NCBI RefSeq assembly: GCF_000382285.1 | Contig: NZ_KB907928.1 | Span: forward strand, 1 to 64,000 | DNA: 64,000 bases | DNA from: Solimonas variicoloris DSM 15731 | GTDB lineage: Bacteria; Pseudomonadota; Gammaproteobacteria; Nevskiales; Nevskiaceae | Direction of reading: 5' to 3' | Shown: positions 9,541-18,169 of the stretch, in pieces | Layout: the number at the start of each line of letters is the position of its first letter | Position numbering within the stretch: the first letter of the stretch is position 1 | Notes under the pieces: model-generated | Seen by the model: the letters and a program-made list of their open reading frames with translations, nothing else | Databases searched by the model: none | What the model was told of the DNA's origin: nothing | Translations under genes and position numbers: made by a program

Positions 9541-12180
9541 ATGCGACAGCGTTACGCGTTTGCGTCCGCGGTGATGGCCGCGGTCGTGGTGTTGCGGGCG
9601 GGCACGGCGGAGGCGATCAGCTTTAGCCTGCCCTGGGACGAGGCGACGCAGATCGAAGGCGTGCTGAACACGACGGTGACAGCCGGCGTGGCGGTGCGCA
9701 TGCAGGAGCGCTCGGAGAAGCTGGTCGGCAAGGCCAACAACGATCCGGGCATCTGCGGCCGCATCGAGAGCAACGGCCAGCCGCGCATCCACTATCAGTC
9801 GTGCCAGGGATTGTTCCGGCAGCAGACTTTCCCGGCCGAGCGGCTGGTCGCGGCGCGCGGCCAGTACTCGATCAACTCCGACGACGGCAACCTCAACTAC
9901 GATCGCTACGACGTCGTGCAGGCGCCGTTCAAGATCACCCAGGATCTGACCCTCACGCTCGGCGACTGGGGGCTGTTCGCGAAGGGACTGTACTTCTACG
10001 ACGCAGTCAACAACGACTTTCGCGAGTACCATCCGAATCGCATCACGTCCGACAACTATCTGGATGTCGGCTTCGTCTCCAAGCCGGGCAGCGAACTGCT
10101 GCCGATTGCGCTGCCGCTGCCGGTCGCGACGCTGATCGTGCGCAACGATTCGCGGCCGTGTCCGGCGTATCGCAATCCGAGCGGCGGGCCCTGCGGCATC
10201 GTCTACGGCCCCGGCGGCGTCGTGCGCAACCAGCGCCGCGACGGCGAGACGCTGCGCCAGATCGGCAGTGATCTGCAGCTGCTCGACGCCTACGTCTACG
10301 GCAGCCTGCCGCTGCCGTTCGATCGGGAGCTGACCGTCAAGCTCGGCCGCCAGACGCTGAACTGGGGCGAGTCGACGCTGCTGGTGTTCGACTCGATCAA
10401 TTCCATCAATCCGGTCAATACCAACAACTTCTTTCGCGTCGGCTATCAGGTCGAGGAAGTGTTCACGCCGGTCGGCATGCTGTTCGCGTCGCTGGAGCCG
10501 TTCGAAAACGCGACGCTCGAAGCCTTCTATCAGTACGAGTGGCAGCCGCTCGAGGCGCCGGCACCCGGATCGTACCTGTCGTTCCTCGACGTCGGCACCC
10601 GCAACGCGATCCGCAATGCCAGCGTCAGCTTCGGCGGCGCCGCCGAGGATCCGCAGGGCCTGGGCATGCTGCTCGACAATCCGCTGTCCGGCATCACCAA
10701 TACCACGACGACGATCGAGCGGCTCAGCGACCGGCGGCCCGACAACGGTGGCCAGTACGGCATCGCGCTCAAGTACTTCGCCGAGTGGCTCGGCAGCGGC
10801 ACCGAACTGGGCTTCTATTTCGAGAACTACCACGCGCGCAATCCGTACGTGAGCTTCTATGCCGTCGAGGAGTCGTGCTCCAAGCACACCACCAGCACGC
10901 TGGAATTTCTCGCCGCCTGTTCGAATGTGCCGCTGCTGCACGCGCTGCTCCGGCCGAACGATCCGGAAGGCGCGAGCAGCGACGCGGTCGGCTTCGACAG
11001 CGCCAAGCTGCAGGTCGAGTATCCGGAGAACATCAGGATGTTCGGCCTGTCGTTCAACACCACGCTCGGCGACTGGTCGCTGCAGGGCGAGCTCGCGTAC
11101 CGGCCGGACGCGCCGATGCAGGTCGATCTGGAGGATCTGGCGTTCGCCGCGTTCGGCCCGACGCTGAGCAACTGCCATCTGCCGAACGCCGGCTGTGTCG
11201 GCACCGGCAACGGTCTCGGTCTGGTCACCGGCGCCCTGCCGCCGGCGCTGCAGCAGGCGGTTGGCGACCTCGTCAGCCTGCTCGGCCTCGACAGCATCGA
11301 CGCGCTCGGCGGCATCGGCATCTACGAGGATCCCAGTGTGTGCTCGCTGGTCCTGAGCGCGGATACCTGCCTCTATCGCGGCAGCGATTTCGTGCGCGCC
11401 GACGGCCGCGCCGGCGGCTTCAACGACACCTACGATCTGCTCGTCGGCCACATGCCCGGTTCGGGGCGCGCGTTTCCGGCGTTCATCACGCCGTACCGCG
11501 GCACGACCGTCGGCACCAATCCGGGTTCGGACCCGGGCCGGCCGTACAAGCGCAGCAACCCGGGCTACATCCGCGGCTGGGAGAAGTTCGACACCTACGA
11601 ATTCAATCTCGGCGGCACCTACGTGATGGGCGCGACCGACCGCTTCAACGTGTTCGGCGCCGATCAGGTCATCACGCTGCTCGAAGCCGGCGCGACCTGG
11701 GTGCCGGGCCTGCCGAGCCTCGATCGCCTGCAGCTCGAAGCGCCGGGCACGTACACGCATGCGAGCGCCGGCGCCGACGGCTCGGGCGCGGACGGCTCGC
11801 GCCAGGCCTGCTCGACGAACGTCGCCTGCAGCGTCGGTCCCGACGGCCTGCGCTTCAATCCGCACCAGCAGAATCGCCGCTACTTCCCGGACAAGCTGTC
11901 CTGGGGCTACGTGCTGATCTCGCAAATCAAGTACGAATCGGTGCTGCCGAACATCTCGCTGATGCCGATGATCGTCTGGAAGCACGACGTGCAGGGCACC
12001 GCGCCGGGCCTGGCCGCGAACTTCATCGAAGGCCGCAAGCAGGCCGACGTCAGCGTCGAGGCGCGCTACCAGGCGAGCCTGTCGCTGAATCTCGGCTACA
12101 CCTGGTTCTTCGGTGGCGGCGAGGCCAATCTCTATCGCGACCGCGACGTCGCGCGCGTGTTCCTGAAATACCAGTTCTGA
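9541..12180 (+). CDS. DUF1302 family protein (outer-membrane-type)
   Basis: An 879-residue secreted protein. The ATG at 9541 follows a strong GGGGGGAG ribosome site and opens a signal peptide ending near GTAEA; the frame upstream is open but without such a site. The mature start (ISFSLPWDEATQIEGVLNTT) and the aromatic segments such as LTLGDWGLFAKGLYFYDAVN and VKLGRQTLNWGESTLLV match DUF1302 proteins. These are beta-rich outer-membrane-associated proteins found in hydrocarbon and steroid degraders. The end GEANLYRDRDVARVFLKYQF looks like a final beta strand ending in an aromatic residue. The usual DUF1329 partner gene is not adjacent. Biochemical function is unproven. Confidence 0.85.
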   Translation: MRQRYAFASAVMAAVVVLRAGTAEAISFSLPWDEATQIEGVLNTTVTAGVAVRMQERSEKLVGKANNDPGICGRIESNGQPRIHYQSCQGLFRQQTFPAERLVAARGQYSINSDDGNLNYDRYDVVQAPFKITQDLTLTLGDWGLFAKGLYFYDAVNNDFREYHPNRITSDNYLDVGFVSKPGSELLPIALPLPVATLIVRNDSRPCPAYRNPSGGPCGIVYGPGGVVRNQRRDGETLRQIGSDLQLLDAYVYGSLPLPFDRELTVKLGRQTLNWGESTLLVFDSINSINPVNTNNFFRVGYQVEEVFTPVGMLFASLEPFENATLEAFYQYEWQPLEAPAPGSYLSFLDVGTRNAIRNASVSFGGAAEDPQGLGMLLDNPLSGITNTTTTIERLSDRRPDNGGQYGIALKYFAEWLGSGTELGFYFENYHARNPYVSFYAVEESCSKHTTSTLEFLAACSNVPLLHALLRPNDPEGASSDAVGFDSAKLQVEYPENIRMFGLSFNTTLGDWSLQGELAYRPDAPMQVDLEDLAFAAFGPTLSNCHLPNAGCVGTGNGLGLVTGALPPALQQAVGDLVSLLGLDSIDALGGIGIYEDPSVCSLVLSADTCLYRGSDFVRADGRAGGFNDTYDLLVGHMPGSGRAFPAFITPYRGTTVGTNPGSDPGRPYKRSNPGYIRGWEKFDTYEFNLGGTYVMGATDRFNVFGADQVITLLEAGATWVPGLPSLDRLQLEAPGTYTHASAGADGSGADGSRQACSTNVACSVGPDGLRFNPHQQNRRYFPDKLSWGYVLISQIKYESVLPNISLMPMIVWKHDVQGTAPGLAANFIEGRKQADVSVEARYQASLSLNLGYTWFFGGGEANLYRDRDVARVFLKYQF

Positions 12181-12190
12181 GGCAGCCGGC

Positions 12191-12595
12191 TCAGGCGATC
12201 GGTGCGCCGTCCGGCGGCGCGCCGTCGTCAGCGTCCGGGCTCAGCAGATGCACGCGCCCGTCCGGCGCCAGCGCGCCGAGCACGAGGAACTGGCTCTTGA
12301 AGCCGGCGATGCGCTTCTCGCCGAGGTTGATCGCGCCGACCACGCGGCGGCCGATCAGCTGTGCCGCCGGGTAGTGTGTCACCTGCGCGCTGGTCTCGAG
12401 CACACCGACCACCGGGCCGAAGTCGACGCGCAGCCGGTAGGCCGGCTTGCGCGCCTGCGGGAACGGCTCCGCCGCCAGCACCGTGCCGACGCGCAGATCG
12501 ACGGCGAGGAAGCCGTCGACGCCGCAGACGTCCTTGCGCGGCAGCTTGTCCGGGGCGTACGGCAAGGCCGCACCGTCGATCACATGCTGGACCAT
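12191..12595 (-). CDS. csaA: CsaA-like tRNA-binding (OB-fold) protein
   Basis: 134 residues, an EMAP/Arc1p-type OB-fold domain of the CsaA group, described in Bacillus as a secretion-related chaperone and tRNA-binding protein. Visible family positions are DLRVGTVLAAEPFPQARKPA, YRLRVDFGPVVGVLETSAQV and RRVVGAINLGEKRIAGFKSQ. About 25 residues of N-terminal extension precede the domain, so an internal start is possible. It lies on the same strand 60 bases downstream of ilvE and converges with the DUF1302 gene. Confidence 0.8.
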   Translation of the reverse strand: MVQHVIDGAALPYAPDKLPRKDVCGVDGFLAVDLRVGTVLAAEPFPQARKPAYRLRVDFGPVVGVLETSAQVTHYPAAQLIGRRVVGAINLGEKRIAGFKSQFLVLGALAPDGRVHLLSPDADDGAPPDGAPIA

Positions 12596-12655
12596 CGTTG
12601 CAGAATCCTTAAGGGAAGCGTCACGCGCGCCGGCGGAAGCGCCGTGACGCGCGGC

Positions 12656-13747
12656 TTACGGGGTTTGCGGCGTCGGCACGGCGACGCGCCATTCGCGCAG
12701 CGCGTGCGTCGAGCCTTCCTGGACTTGCTTGAGCGCGTCGTAGACGCGCGCCGGCAGGCCGGTGTCGGTGAAGCGGATCGCACGCTCGCCGTCGCCGATC
12801 TCGCTGACCTTGACCAGGCGCGCCGCGGTGCCGACGCCGAACGCGGCGCCGAGCTGGCCGGCCATTTGCGCGGCGGCGAGTTCGTCGAGGCTGATTCTCT
12901 GTTCGGACACGCGCAGGCCTTCGGCGCGCAGTAGGCGCAGCACGCTGTCGCGCGTGATGCCGGCCAGAATGGTGCCGTCGAGCGGCGGCGTCAGCACTTC
13001 GTCGCCGATCTGCACGAAGACGTTCATCGTGCCGGCTTCGGCGAGTTCGCGTCGCGTGAGCGCGTCGAGCCAGATCACGTCGTCGTAGCCGTTCTCGCGG
13101 GCGCGCTGCAGGCCGGCGAGGCCGGCCGCGTAATTGCCGCCGGTCTTGGCCGCGCCGAGGCCGCCGGGCGCGGCGCGCGTCAGCTCGTGTTCGGCCCACA
13201 GGCGCAGGTGCTTCGGCGCCGGGTCGGCGCTCGGCGTGACGGCGACCGCGAGGCGGTGGCGCGTCGCCGGCCGGAAGCCCAGCGCTTCCTCTTCCGCATA
13301 CAGCGTCGGGCGCAGGTACAGCGCGCCGCGGCCGTGCGGCGGCACGTAGCGGGCGTGCACCTGCACCGCGAGCTGGCACAGCGTCATGAACAGATCTTCC
13401 GGCGGTTCCGGCATCACCACGCGGCGCGCGCTCTGCTGCAGGCGGCGCGCATGGTCGCGCGGACGGAAGAGATGAATCTGGCCGCGCGGATCGCGATAGG
13501 CCTTGAGTCCCTCGAACACGGACAGGCCGTACTGCAGGCCGCCGCTGGCGACCGGCACCGGCAATGCGTTGCGCACGCTGACGGTCGGCGCGTGCCAGTG
13601 GCCGTCCTCGCCATGCTGCGCATGCACGAGATAGGGGCCGAGCACGCGGCCGAAGCCGAGTGCTTCCGGTTCCGGCCAGTCGGACGGCAGGGGTGCTTCG
13701 TAAAGCCCGGTCGGGGGCGTGTGCATCGTCATCACTCCATCGTTCAT
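12656..13747 (-). CDS. ilvE: Branched-chain amino-acid aminotransferase
   Basis: A 363-residue PLP enzyme that transfers the amino group from glutamate to the 2-oxo acids of valine, leucine and isoleucine. Length and the motifs YGLSVFEGLKAYRDPRG, FRPRDHARRL and the lysine motif AAKTGGNYAAGL (K201, Schiff base) place it in the longer (group II) BCAT class, related to mitochondrial and Bacillus enzymes rather than E. coli IlvE. It starts 9 bases after the ilvB stop, hence in the same transcript and under the same attenuator. An alternative start five codons in (MTMHTPP) is possible. Confidence 0.93.
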   Translation of the reverse strand: MNDGVMTMHTPPTGLYEAPLPSDWPEPEALGFGRVLGPYLVHAQHGEDGHWHAPTVSVRNALPVPVASGGLQYGLSVFEGLKAYRDPRGQIHLFRPRDHARRLQQSARRVVMPEPPEDLFMTLCQLAVQVHARYVPPHGRGALYLRPTLYAEEEALGFRPATRHRLAVAVTPSADPAPKHLRLWAEHELTRAAPGGLGAAKTGGNYAAGLAGLQRARENGYDDVIWLDALTRRELAEAGTMNVFVQIGDEVLTPPLDGTILAGITRDSVLRLLRAEGLRVSEQRISLDELAAAQMAGQLGAAFGVGTAARLVKVSEIGDGERAIRFTDTGLPARVYDALKQVQEGSTHALREWRVAVPTPQTP

Positions 13748-13756
13748 TGCAAAAGC

Positions 13757-15433
13757 TTAACCAAGCGCCTCGATGTTGGCGCTGCCCGGCGTCACCATCG
13801 GCAGCACCATTTCCTCGGCCGCGATCGGCGCGCGGATCAGCATCGGGCCCGGCTGCGCGAAGGCTTCGCGCAAGGCCTGTGCCGGATCGCGCACGAAGCC
13901 AAGATCCAGCGCCGGCACGCCGAAACCCTCGGCGATCGCGCAGCACGACGGCGGCTGCCGGTACAGCGAGCCGCTGTAGCGCGCGTCGTAGAACAGATTC
14001 TGCTGCTGGCGCACGAGGCCCAGCGCGCTGTTGTCCATCACCACGATCTTCACGTTGGCCTGAGTCTCGGCCAGCGTCGCCAGTTCCTGCACCGTCATCA
14101 GCAGCGAGCCGTCGCCGGAGAAACAGACCGCGCCGGCGCGCGGAAGTGCCAGCGCCGCGCCGATCGCCGATGGCAGGCCGAAACCCATCGTGCCGAGGCC
14201 GCCGGACGTCAGCCAGCGATCGCCGCGCGCGAACGGATAGGCTTGCGCGACCCACATCTGGTGCTGGCCGACGTCGGTGGTGATCGCCGTCGCCGGGTCG
14301 ATCAGCGCCGCGATCGTGGCGATCAGTCCATACGGGCGGCGCGGATCGTCGCGCCCGGGCTGGGCCAGCGGGAACTCGCGGCGCAGCGTGCCGACGCGCG
14401 CCAGCCAGTCGGCGCGCAGCTGCGGGCGCGCAGCGTCGAGCAGCGCGCGCAGCGCGGCGCCGGCGTCGGCCTCGATCGCCAGTTCCGGGCGGCGCAGCTT
14501 GCCGAGTTCGCGGCGATCGGCGTCGATATGGATGACCTGCGCGTTCGGGGCGAAGCGGTCGAGGCGGCCGGTGGCGCGGTCATCGAAGCGCGCGCCGATC
14601 GCGATCAGCAGATCGCATTCGTCGAGCACGAGATTGGTGTAGCGCGCGCCGTGCATGCCGAGCATGCCGAGCGCCAGCGGATGGTCCGGCGGCAGCGTGC
14701 CGAGCGCCATCAGCGTGGTCGTCGTCGGCAGGCCGGCGCGTTCGGCGAAAGCCTGGGCGAGCCCCTGCGCGCGCGCCTGCGTGACGCCGCCGCCGAGGTA
14801 GAGGACGGGGCGCTGCGCGCGCTCGATCAGCCGCGCCGCCTGGGCGATCGCGGCGGCGTCCGGGGCCGGCGCGCGCTGCGGTGGCGCGGCGTCCGGAACG
14901 CGCTCGATGCGCAGGCGTTCGGTCTGCACGTCCTTGGGCACGTCGAGCAGCACCGGCCCGGGGCGGCCGCTCTCGGCGATGCGGAACGCTTCCGGCAGCA
15001 GGTCGAGCAGGTCTTCCGCCGAGCGCGCCTGGAACTGCGCCTTGGTGATCGATTCGACGATGTGGCCGGTGCGCACTTCCTGGAACGCGTCGGTGCCGAT
15101 CAGCGCGCGCGGCACCTGGCCGGCGATGCAGACCAGCGGCACCGAGTCGGCCTTGGCGTCGGCGATCGCCGTCACCGTATTGGTCACGCCGGGACCGGAG
15201 GTCGCCAGGCAGACGCCGGCGCGGCCGGTGACGCGGGCGATGCCCTGGGCCATGAACGCGGCACCCTGTTCGTGGCGCGCGAGGATGTGCGTCAGTCGCG
15301 AATCGGCGAGCGCGCGGTACAGCGGCAGCAGCGCGCCGCCGGGAATGCCGGCGACGAGCGCCGCGCTCGGGCCGACCGCGTCGATGCGTCGCTCGAGGAA
15401 GCGGGTGATCAGTTCTGCGCCATTGATGTCCAT
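13757..15433 (-). CDS. ilvB: Acetolactate synthase, catalytic (large) subunit
   Basis: A 558-residue ThDP/FAD enzyme that condenses pyruvate to acetolactate (valine/leucine) and makes acetohydroxybutyrate (isoleucine). The ATG at 15433 was chosen because family homology begins at once (MDINGAELITRFLERR); the upstream open frame runs through the attenuator. Motifs: AGIPGGALLPLYRAL, ILARHEQGAAFMAQG (catalytic Glu), SGPGVTNTVTAIADAKADSV, and the C-terminal ThDP motif with FSGDGSLLMTVQELATLAET. It resembles IlvB more than IlvG. No small regulatory subunit (IlvN/IlvM) follows; ilvE does. Confidence 0.93.
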   Translation of the reverse strand: MDINGAELITRFLERRIDAVGPSAALVAGIPGGALLPLYRALADSRLTHILARHEQGAAFMAQGIARVTGRAGVCLATSGPGVTNTVTAIADAKADSVPLVCIAGQVPRALIGTDAFQEVRTGHIVESITKAQFQARSAEDLLDLLPEAFRIAESGRPGPVLLDVPKDVQTERLRIERVPDAAPPQRAPAPDAAAIAQAARLIERAQRPVLYLGGGVTQARAQGLAQAFAERAGLPTTTTLMALGTLPPDHPLALGMLGMHGARYTNLVLDECDLLIAIGARFDDRATGRLDRFAPNAQVIHIDADRRELGKLRRPELAIEADAGAALRALLDAARPQLRADWLARVGTLRREFPLAQPGRDDPRRPYGLIATIAALIDPATAITTDVGQHQMWVAQAYPFARGDRWLTSGGLGTMGFGLPSAIGAALALPRAGAVCFSGDGSLLMTVQELATLAETQANVKIVVMDNSALGLVRQQQNLFYDARYSGSLYRQPPSCCAIAEGFGVPALDLGFVRDPAQALREAFAQPGPMLIRAPIAAEEMVLPMVTPGSANIEALG

Positions 15434-15490
15434 AGTCGGTTCCGGCAAAGGTGGAACCCCTGGGGCGATGGACCGGCGGATGAGACCCTC

Positions 15491-15530
15491 AAAACAGAAA
15501 ACCCCCGCCGGTCGCATGCGCCGGCGGGGG
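15491..15530 (-). terminator. Transcription attenuator terminator of the ilvBE operon
   Basis: On the minus strand, a perfect 10-bp GC stem (15521-15530 with 15502-15511) around a 9-base loop, followed by TTTTCTGTTTT (15501-15491). It stands between the leader peptide stop and the ilvB start, with no gene end to serve. An alternative pairing with 15549-15560 would destroy it (see findings). Confidence 0.85.
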
Positions 15531-15560
15531 TTTTGTTTCGTGCAGCAGCCCCTACGGCGC
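15518..15560 (-). promoter_or_regulatory. Antiterminator pairing of the ilv leader
   Basis: On the minus strand GCGCCGTAGGGG (15560-15549), which contains the leader stop codon, is complementary to the 5' arm of the terminator (15530-15518). There are six GC-type pairs, a 2x2 internal loop and four further pairs. A ribosome stalled on the Val run leaves this segment free; one at the stop codon covers it. Confidence 0.65.
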
Positions 15561-15614
15561 GTCGTTAACGACGACCGCTACGAGTACGAGGGCAATCTGC
15601 TTGAACGGGTTCAT
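15552..15614 (-). CDS. ilvL: ilv operon leader peptide (attenuation control)
   Basis: Twenty codons read on the minus strand: MNPFKQIALVLVAVVVNDAP then TAG. Eight of 20 residues are branched-chain (one Ile, two Leu, five Val), clustered just before the stop. This is the hallmark of leader peptides such as IlvL/IvbL, which sense charged tRNA-Val and tRNA-Leu. The Shine-Dalgarno sequence is weak (an AAGC stretch upstream). It is followed by the antiterminator and terminator and then ilvB. Confidence 0.8.
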   Translation of the reverse strand: MNPFKQIALVLVAVVVNDAP

Positions 15615-15641
15615 TGATGTGCGTGAGCTTGAAGCGCGCGC

Positions 15642-15671
15642 AGTCTAGCCGCGTGCCTGAAGCTTGCGCAA
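15642..15671 (-). promoter_or_regulatory. Candidate promoter of the ilv leader-ilvBE operon
   Basis: Read on the minus strand: TTGCGC (15671-15666), 18 bases, TAGACT (15647-15642). The predicted start near 15635 puts the leader ATG about 20 bases into the RNA, a geometry suited to attenuation. Confidence 0.5.
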
Positions 15672-15682
15672 GCGGCGGGCGT

Positions 15683-16072
15683 TCACGCCGTGCCTTTCTG
15701 GATGAACTCGATCTTGTAGCCGTCCGGATCCTCGACGAAGGCGATGACGGTCCTGCCGTGCTTCATCGGGCCGGCTTCGCGCGTGACCTTGCCGCCGCGC
15801 TGCCGGACCCGTTCGCAGGCCTGGGCGGCGTCGTCGACTTCGAGCGCGATGTGGCCGAAGGCGCTGCCGAGTTCGTAGCGATCGACGCCCCAGTTGTAGG
15901 TCAGCTCGATGACGGCGCCGTCGGCTTCGTCCTGGTAGCCGACGAAGGCGAGCGTGAACTTGCCGTCCGGGTAGTCGTCGCGGCGCAGCACCTTCATGCC
16001 GAGCACGTCGCGGTAGAACTGGATCGAGCGGTCGAGATCGCCGACCCGGAGCATGGTGTGAAGGATGCGCAT
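15683..16072 (-). CDS. gloA: Lactoylglutathione lyase (glyoxalase I)
   Basis: A 129-residue cytosolic metalloenzyme that isomerises the methylglyoxal-glutathione hemithioacetal to S-lactoylglutathione. The start at 16072 has AGGAG seven to eight bases upstream. Metal ligands fall exactly where E. coli GloA has them: H5, E56, H74 and E122. The short form without the extra loop suggests the Ni/Co-type enzyme. It stands alone between the ilv promoter and a DUF2884 gene on the same strand. Confidence 0.95.
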   Translation of the reverse strand: MRILHTMLRVGDLDRSIQFYRDVLGMKVLRRDDYPDGKFTLAFVGYQDEADGAVIELTYNWGVDRYELGSAFGHIALEVDDAAQACERVRQRGGKVTREAGPMKHGRTVIAFVEDPDGYKIEFIQKGTA

Positions 16073-16155
16073 GGCGGACTCCTGCGGAAAATGCGGCGGC
16101 GCGCAAGGTGCCAGCGCGCCGCCGCCGATGCAAGCCGGCCGCTGCCGCGCGGCGC

Positions 16156-16938
16156 TCAGAATGAGAACGCGAGACCGCGCCGCGCCGGCGGTTTGCGCGT
16201 CGATGCGCCCGGGCGGACGTCGATCGCGTCGATGCCGAGCGTGCGCTCCAGCGCGTCGAGCCGTGCGAACTGCGCGCACAGCGGGCGCGCCTTGGCTTCG
16301 AGCGCGTCGGCCTTCGGCTGGATGCGGCGCTCGACGATGCGCTCGGTGGCGTCGGCGCGCGCCTCGATCCGGCCCGGATTGACCAGCGCGGTGAACACCA
16401 TCGCGGCGATGTTGCCCGTCATGTCGGCGGCGAGGTCTTCGGCCAGCGCATCGATCTCGGCGTCGAGGGCTTCGTCGTCGGCGTCGCCGCCGACACTGCC
16501 GCGCAGCAGCTCGCGGCCGTTGTAGCGCGCATGAATGTGTTCGCTGAGCGTGGTCATGCGCTTTTCGTACTGGCGCAGGTCGTGACGGTCGCCGCCGAGC
16601 GCGGCGAACGACACGGTCACCGCCTCCAGGCCCAGCATCGCGCCGTCGATGGCGATCTCGCTGACCGCCGGCACCACGCGCTGCAGGCCGCGACGATAGT
16701 CGTCGGCGGCGCGGTGCTGGGCGGCGTCGAGCGTCAGCTCGCGACCATCGCGGAAGAGGCGATCGCCTTCGAGGCGGTAGTGCGCGTCGTCGCCGCGCAG
16801 TTCGACGGCGTCGCCGTCGAGACGGATGTCGGCGCGCAGCTCGCAGCGGCAGCCGTCGTCGGCGGCCTGGGCGACGCCCGGCAGTGCGAGGCTGGCGACG
16901 AGCAGGGCGAGCGGAGCAAGGGCAAGCGGCTGAGACAT
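16156..16938 (-). CDS. DUF2884 (YggN-like) periplasmic protein
   Basis: 260 residues with a Sec signal peptide (ending near GVAQA/ADD) and a conserved YggN-type body: an N-terminal Cys-x-Cys (CRCEL), then [20 protein letters not shown] and [20 protein letters not shown]. The middle is helical and rich in Asp/Glu ([20 protein letters not shown]). The family is periplasmic and of unknown function. It precedes gloA on the same strand with an 83-base gap. Confidence 0.75.
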   Translation of the reverse strand: MSQPLALAPLALLVASLALPGVAQAADDGCRCELRADIRLDGDAVELRGDDAHYRLEGDRLFRDGRELTLDAAQHRAADDYRRGLQRVVPAVSEIAIDGAMLGLEAVTVSFAALGGDRHDLRQYEKRMTTLSEHIHARYNGRELLRGSVGGDADDEALDAEIDALAEDLAADMTGNIAAMVFTALVNPGRIEARADATERIVERRIQPKADALEAKARPLCAQFARLDALERTLGIDAIDVRPGASTRKPPARRGLAFSF

Positions 16939-17091
16939 GGTCGGAACTCCCGTTTTTGGCGTTTGTGCCGGGAGTGGAGCAAGCCCTTTGCCAGTTATTT
17001 ACACTTTATTAATCAATATCTTGAAAAATTACTCGAAAAAGGATGTGGCGAATCTGGCGAATCCCATGCGCAAATCCGCCAGATCTTGGCG

Positions 17092-18141
17092 TCAGCGAAT
17101 TCCCATCGGCCCCGACCCGGGCAGGCGCGAAACCAGATCGGCGCCGCACAGCTTCGACGGGGTGTAGGCGCCGCCGGCCGGGCGGTTCTGCGTGAGGAAA
17201 TCGACCACCGCGAGCGCGCCGGTGATCGTCAGCGCATAGCCGTTGGCGACCTTGATGCGCGCCGTCCGCGTCTGGCCGGCGGCGTTGCGTGCCTCGCCCC
17301 AGACGTAGGTCGCCAGCGTTTCGCGCTGTTGCGCGTTCGGGCCTTTCACGGTCTTGCCGATGCGGTTTTTCAGGAAGCGCTGCACCGGCGGCAGGCCAAG
17401 GAACCAGCGGACGTAATTGGCGCGCCGGGCATTGGCGATCATCGCCGGCGAGCCCGGGATGAAGACTTCGATATTGGGGATGCCGGTGCTGAAATAGGCG
17501 GTGCAGACGTCGCCCCAGGGAATCGTCATCGCCAGCTTTTCGCCGTCGCCGAAGTCGATGCGGCGCACGTGATAGGCGAGCGGTACGGCGCGGATGATGC
17601 CGTTCTCGCGCACCTTGCCGCCCTGCGCGAGGCCTTCGACCGAGGTCTTGGCGGTGCCCGGCGAGAAGCCGGAGCGCGAGTCGAAGCCGAGCGCCAGATG
17701 CGTGGCGTCGGGCAGCGCGGCCTTGAGGGCGGCGGCGACGCAGTCGGTCGGGATCACGTCGAAGCCGACGCCGGGGCAGACCACGACGCCGGCGGCCGCG
17801 GCGCGTTCGTGCTGGCGATGCGCATGCTCGAACACGGAAATCTCGCCGGTAATGTCGAGATAGTGCGCCTTGGCCTGCAGGCAGGCTTCGAGCATCGGCG
17901 CGCTGGTCGCCGAGAACGGACCGGCGCAGTGCAACACCAGGCCGATGCCGTCGAGGCCGCGCGCCAGTGTGGCCGCGTCGTCGAGGCCGAACACGCGGTG
18001 TTCGAGCTGCAGTTCGGCGCCCAGCGCCGCGAGCTGGTCGGCGCGGCGGCCGGCCAGTACCGGCCGGATGCCGCGCTGCACCGCTTCGCGCGCGATCAGC
18101 TCGCCGGTGTAGCCGTTGGCCCCGTAGATCATCCATTTCAT
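17092..18141 (-). CDS. Saccharopine-dehydrogenase-like NAD(P)-binding oxidoreductase
   Basis: 349 residues. The N-terminal Rossmann motif YGANGYTGELIAREA (GxxGxxG) and the later VVCPGVGFDVIPTDCVAAAL belong to the saccharopine-dehydrogenase/trans-acting enoyl-reductase group (COG3268). Members reduce or modify lipid-type substrates, but the substrate here is unknown. It is the last gene of a minus-strand run of lipid/acyl-CoA genes (SDR, phosphatase, kinase-like, SDR, acyl-CoA dehydrogenase), which supports a role in that pathway. Confidence 0.82.
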   Translation of the reverse strand: MKWMIYGANGYTGELIAREAVQRGIRPVLAGRRADQLAALGAELQLEHRVFGLDDAATLARGLDGIGLVLHCAGPFSATSAPMLEACLQAKAHYLDITGEISVFEHAHRQHERAAAAGVVVCPGVGFDVIPTDCVAAALKAALPDATHLALGFDSRSGFSPGTAKTSVEGLAQGGKVRENGIIRAVPLAYHVRRIDFGDGEKLAMTIPWGDVCTAYFSTGIPNIEVFIPGSPAMIANARRANYVRWFLGLPPVQRFLKNRIGKTVKGPNAQQRETLATYVWGEARNAAGQTRTARIKVANGYALTITGALAVVDFLTQNRPAGGAYTPSKLCGADLVSRLPGSGPMGIR

Positions 18142-18169
18142 CGCACTGGCTCCTGACAGACGCGTGGGT

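Noticed and set aside
13187-15568. 793-codon plus-strand frame opposite ilvE and ilvB
   Set aside because: Shadow of two well-supported enzymes; no ribosome site and no motif.
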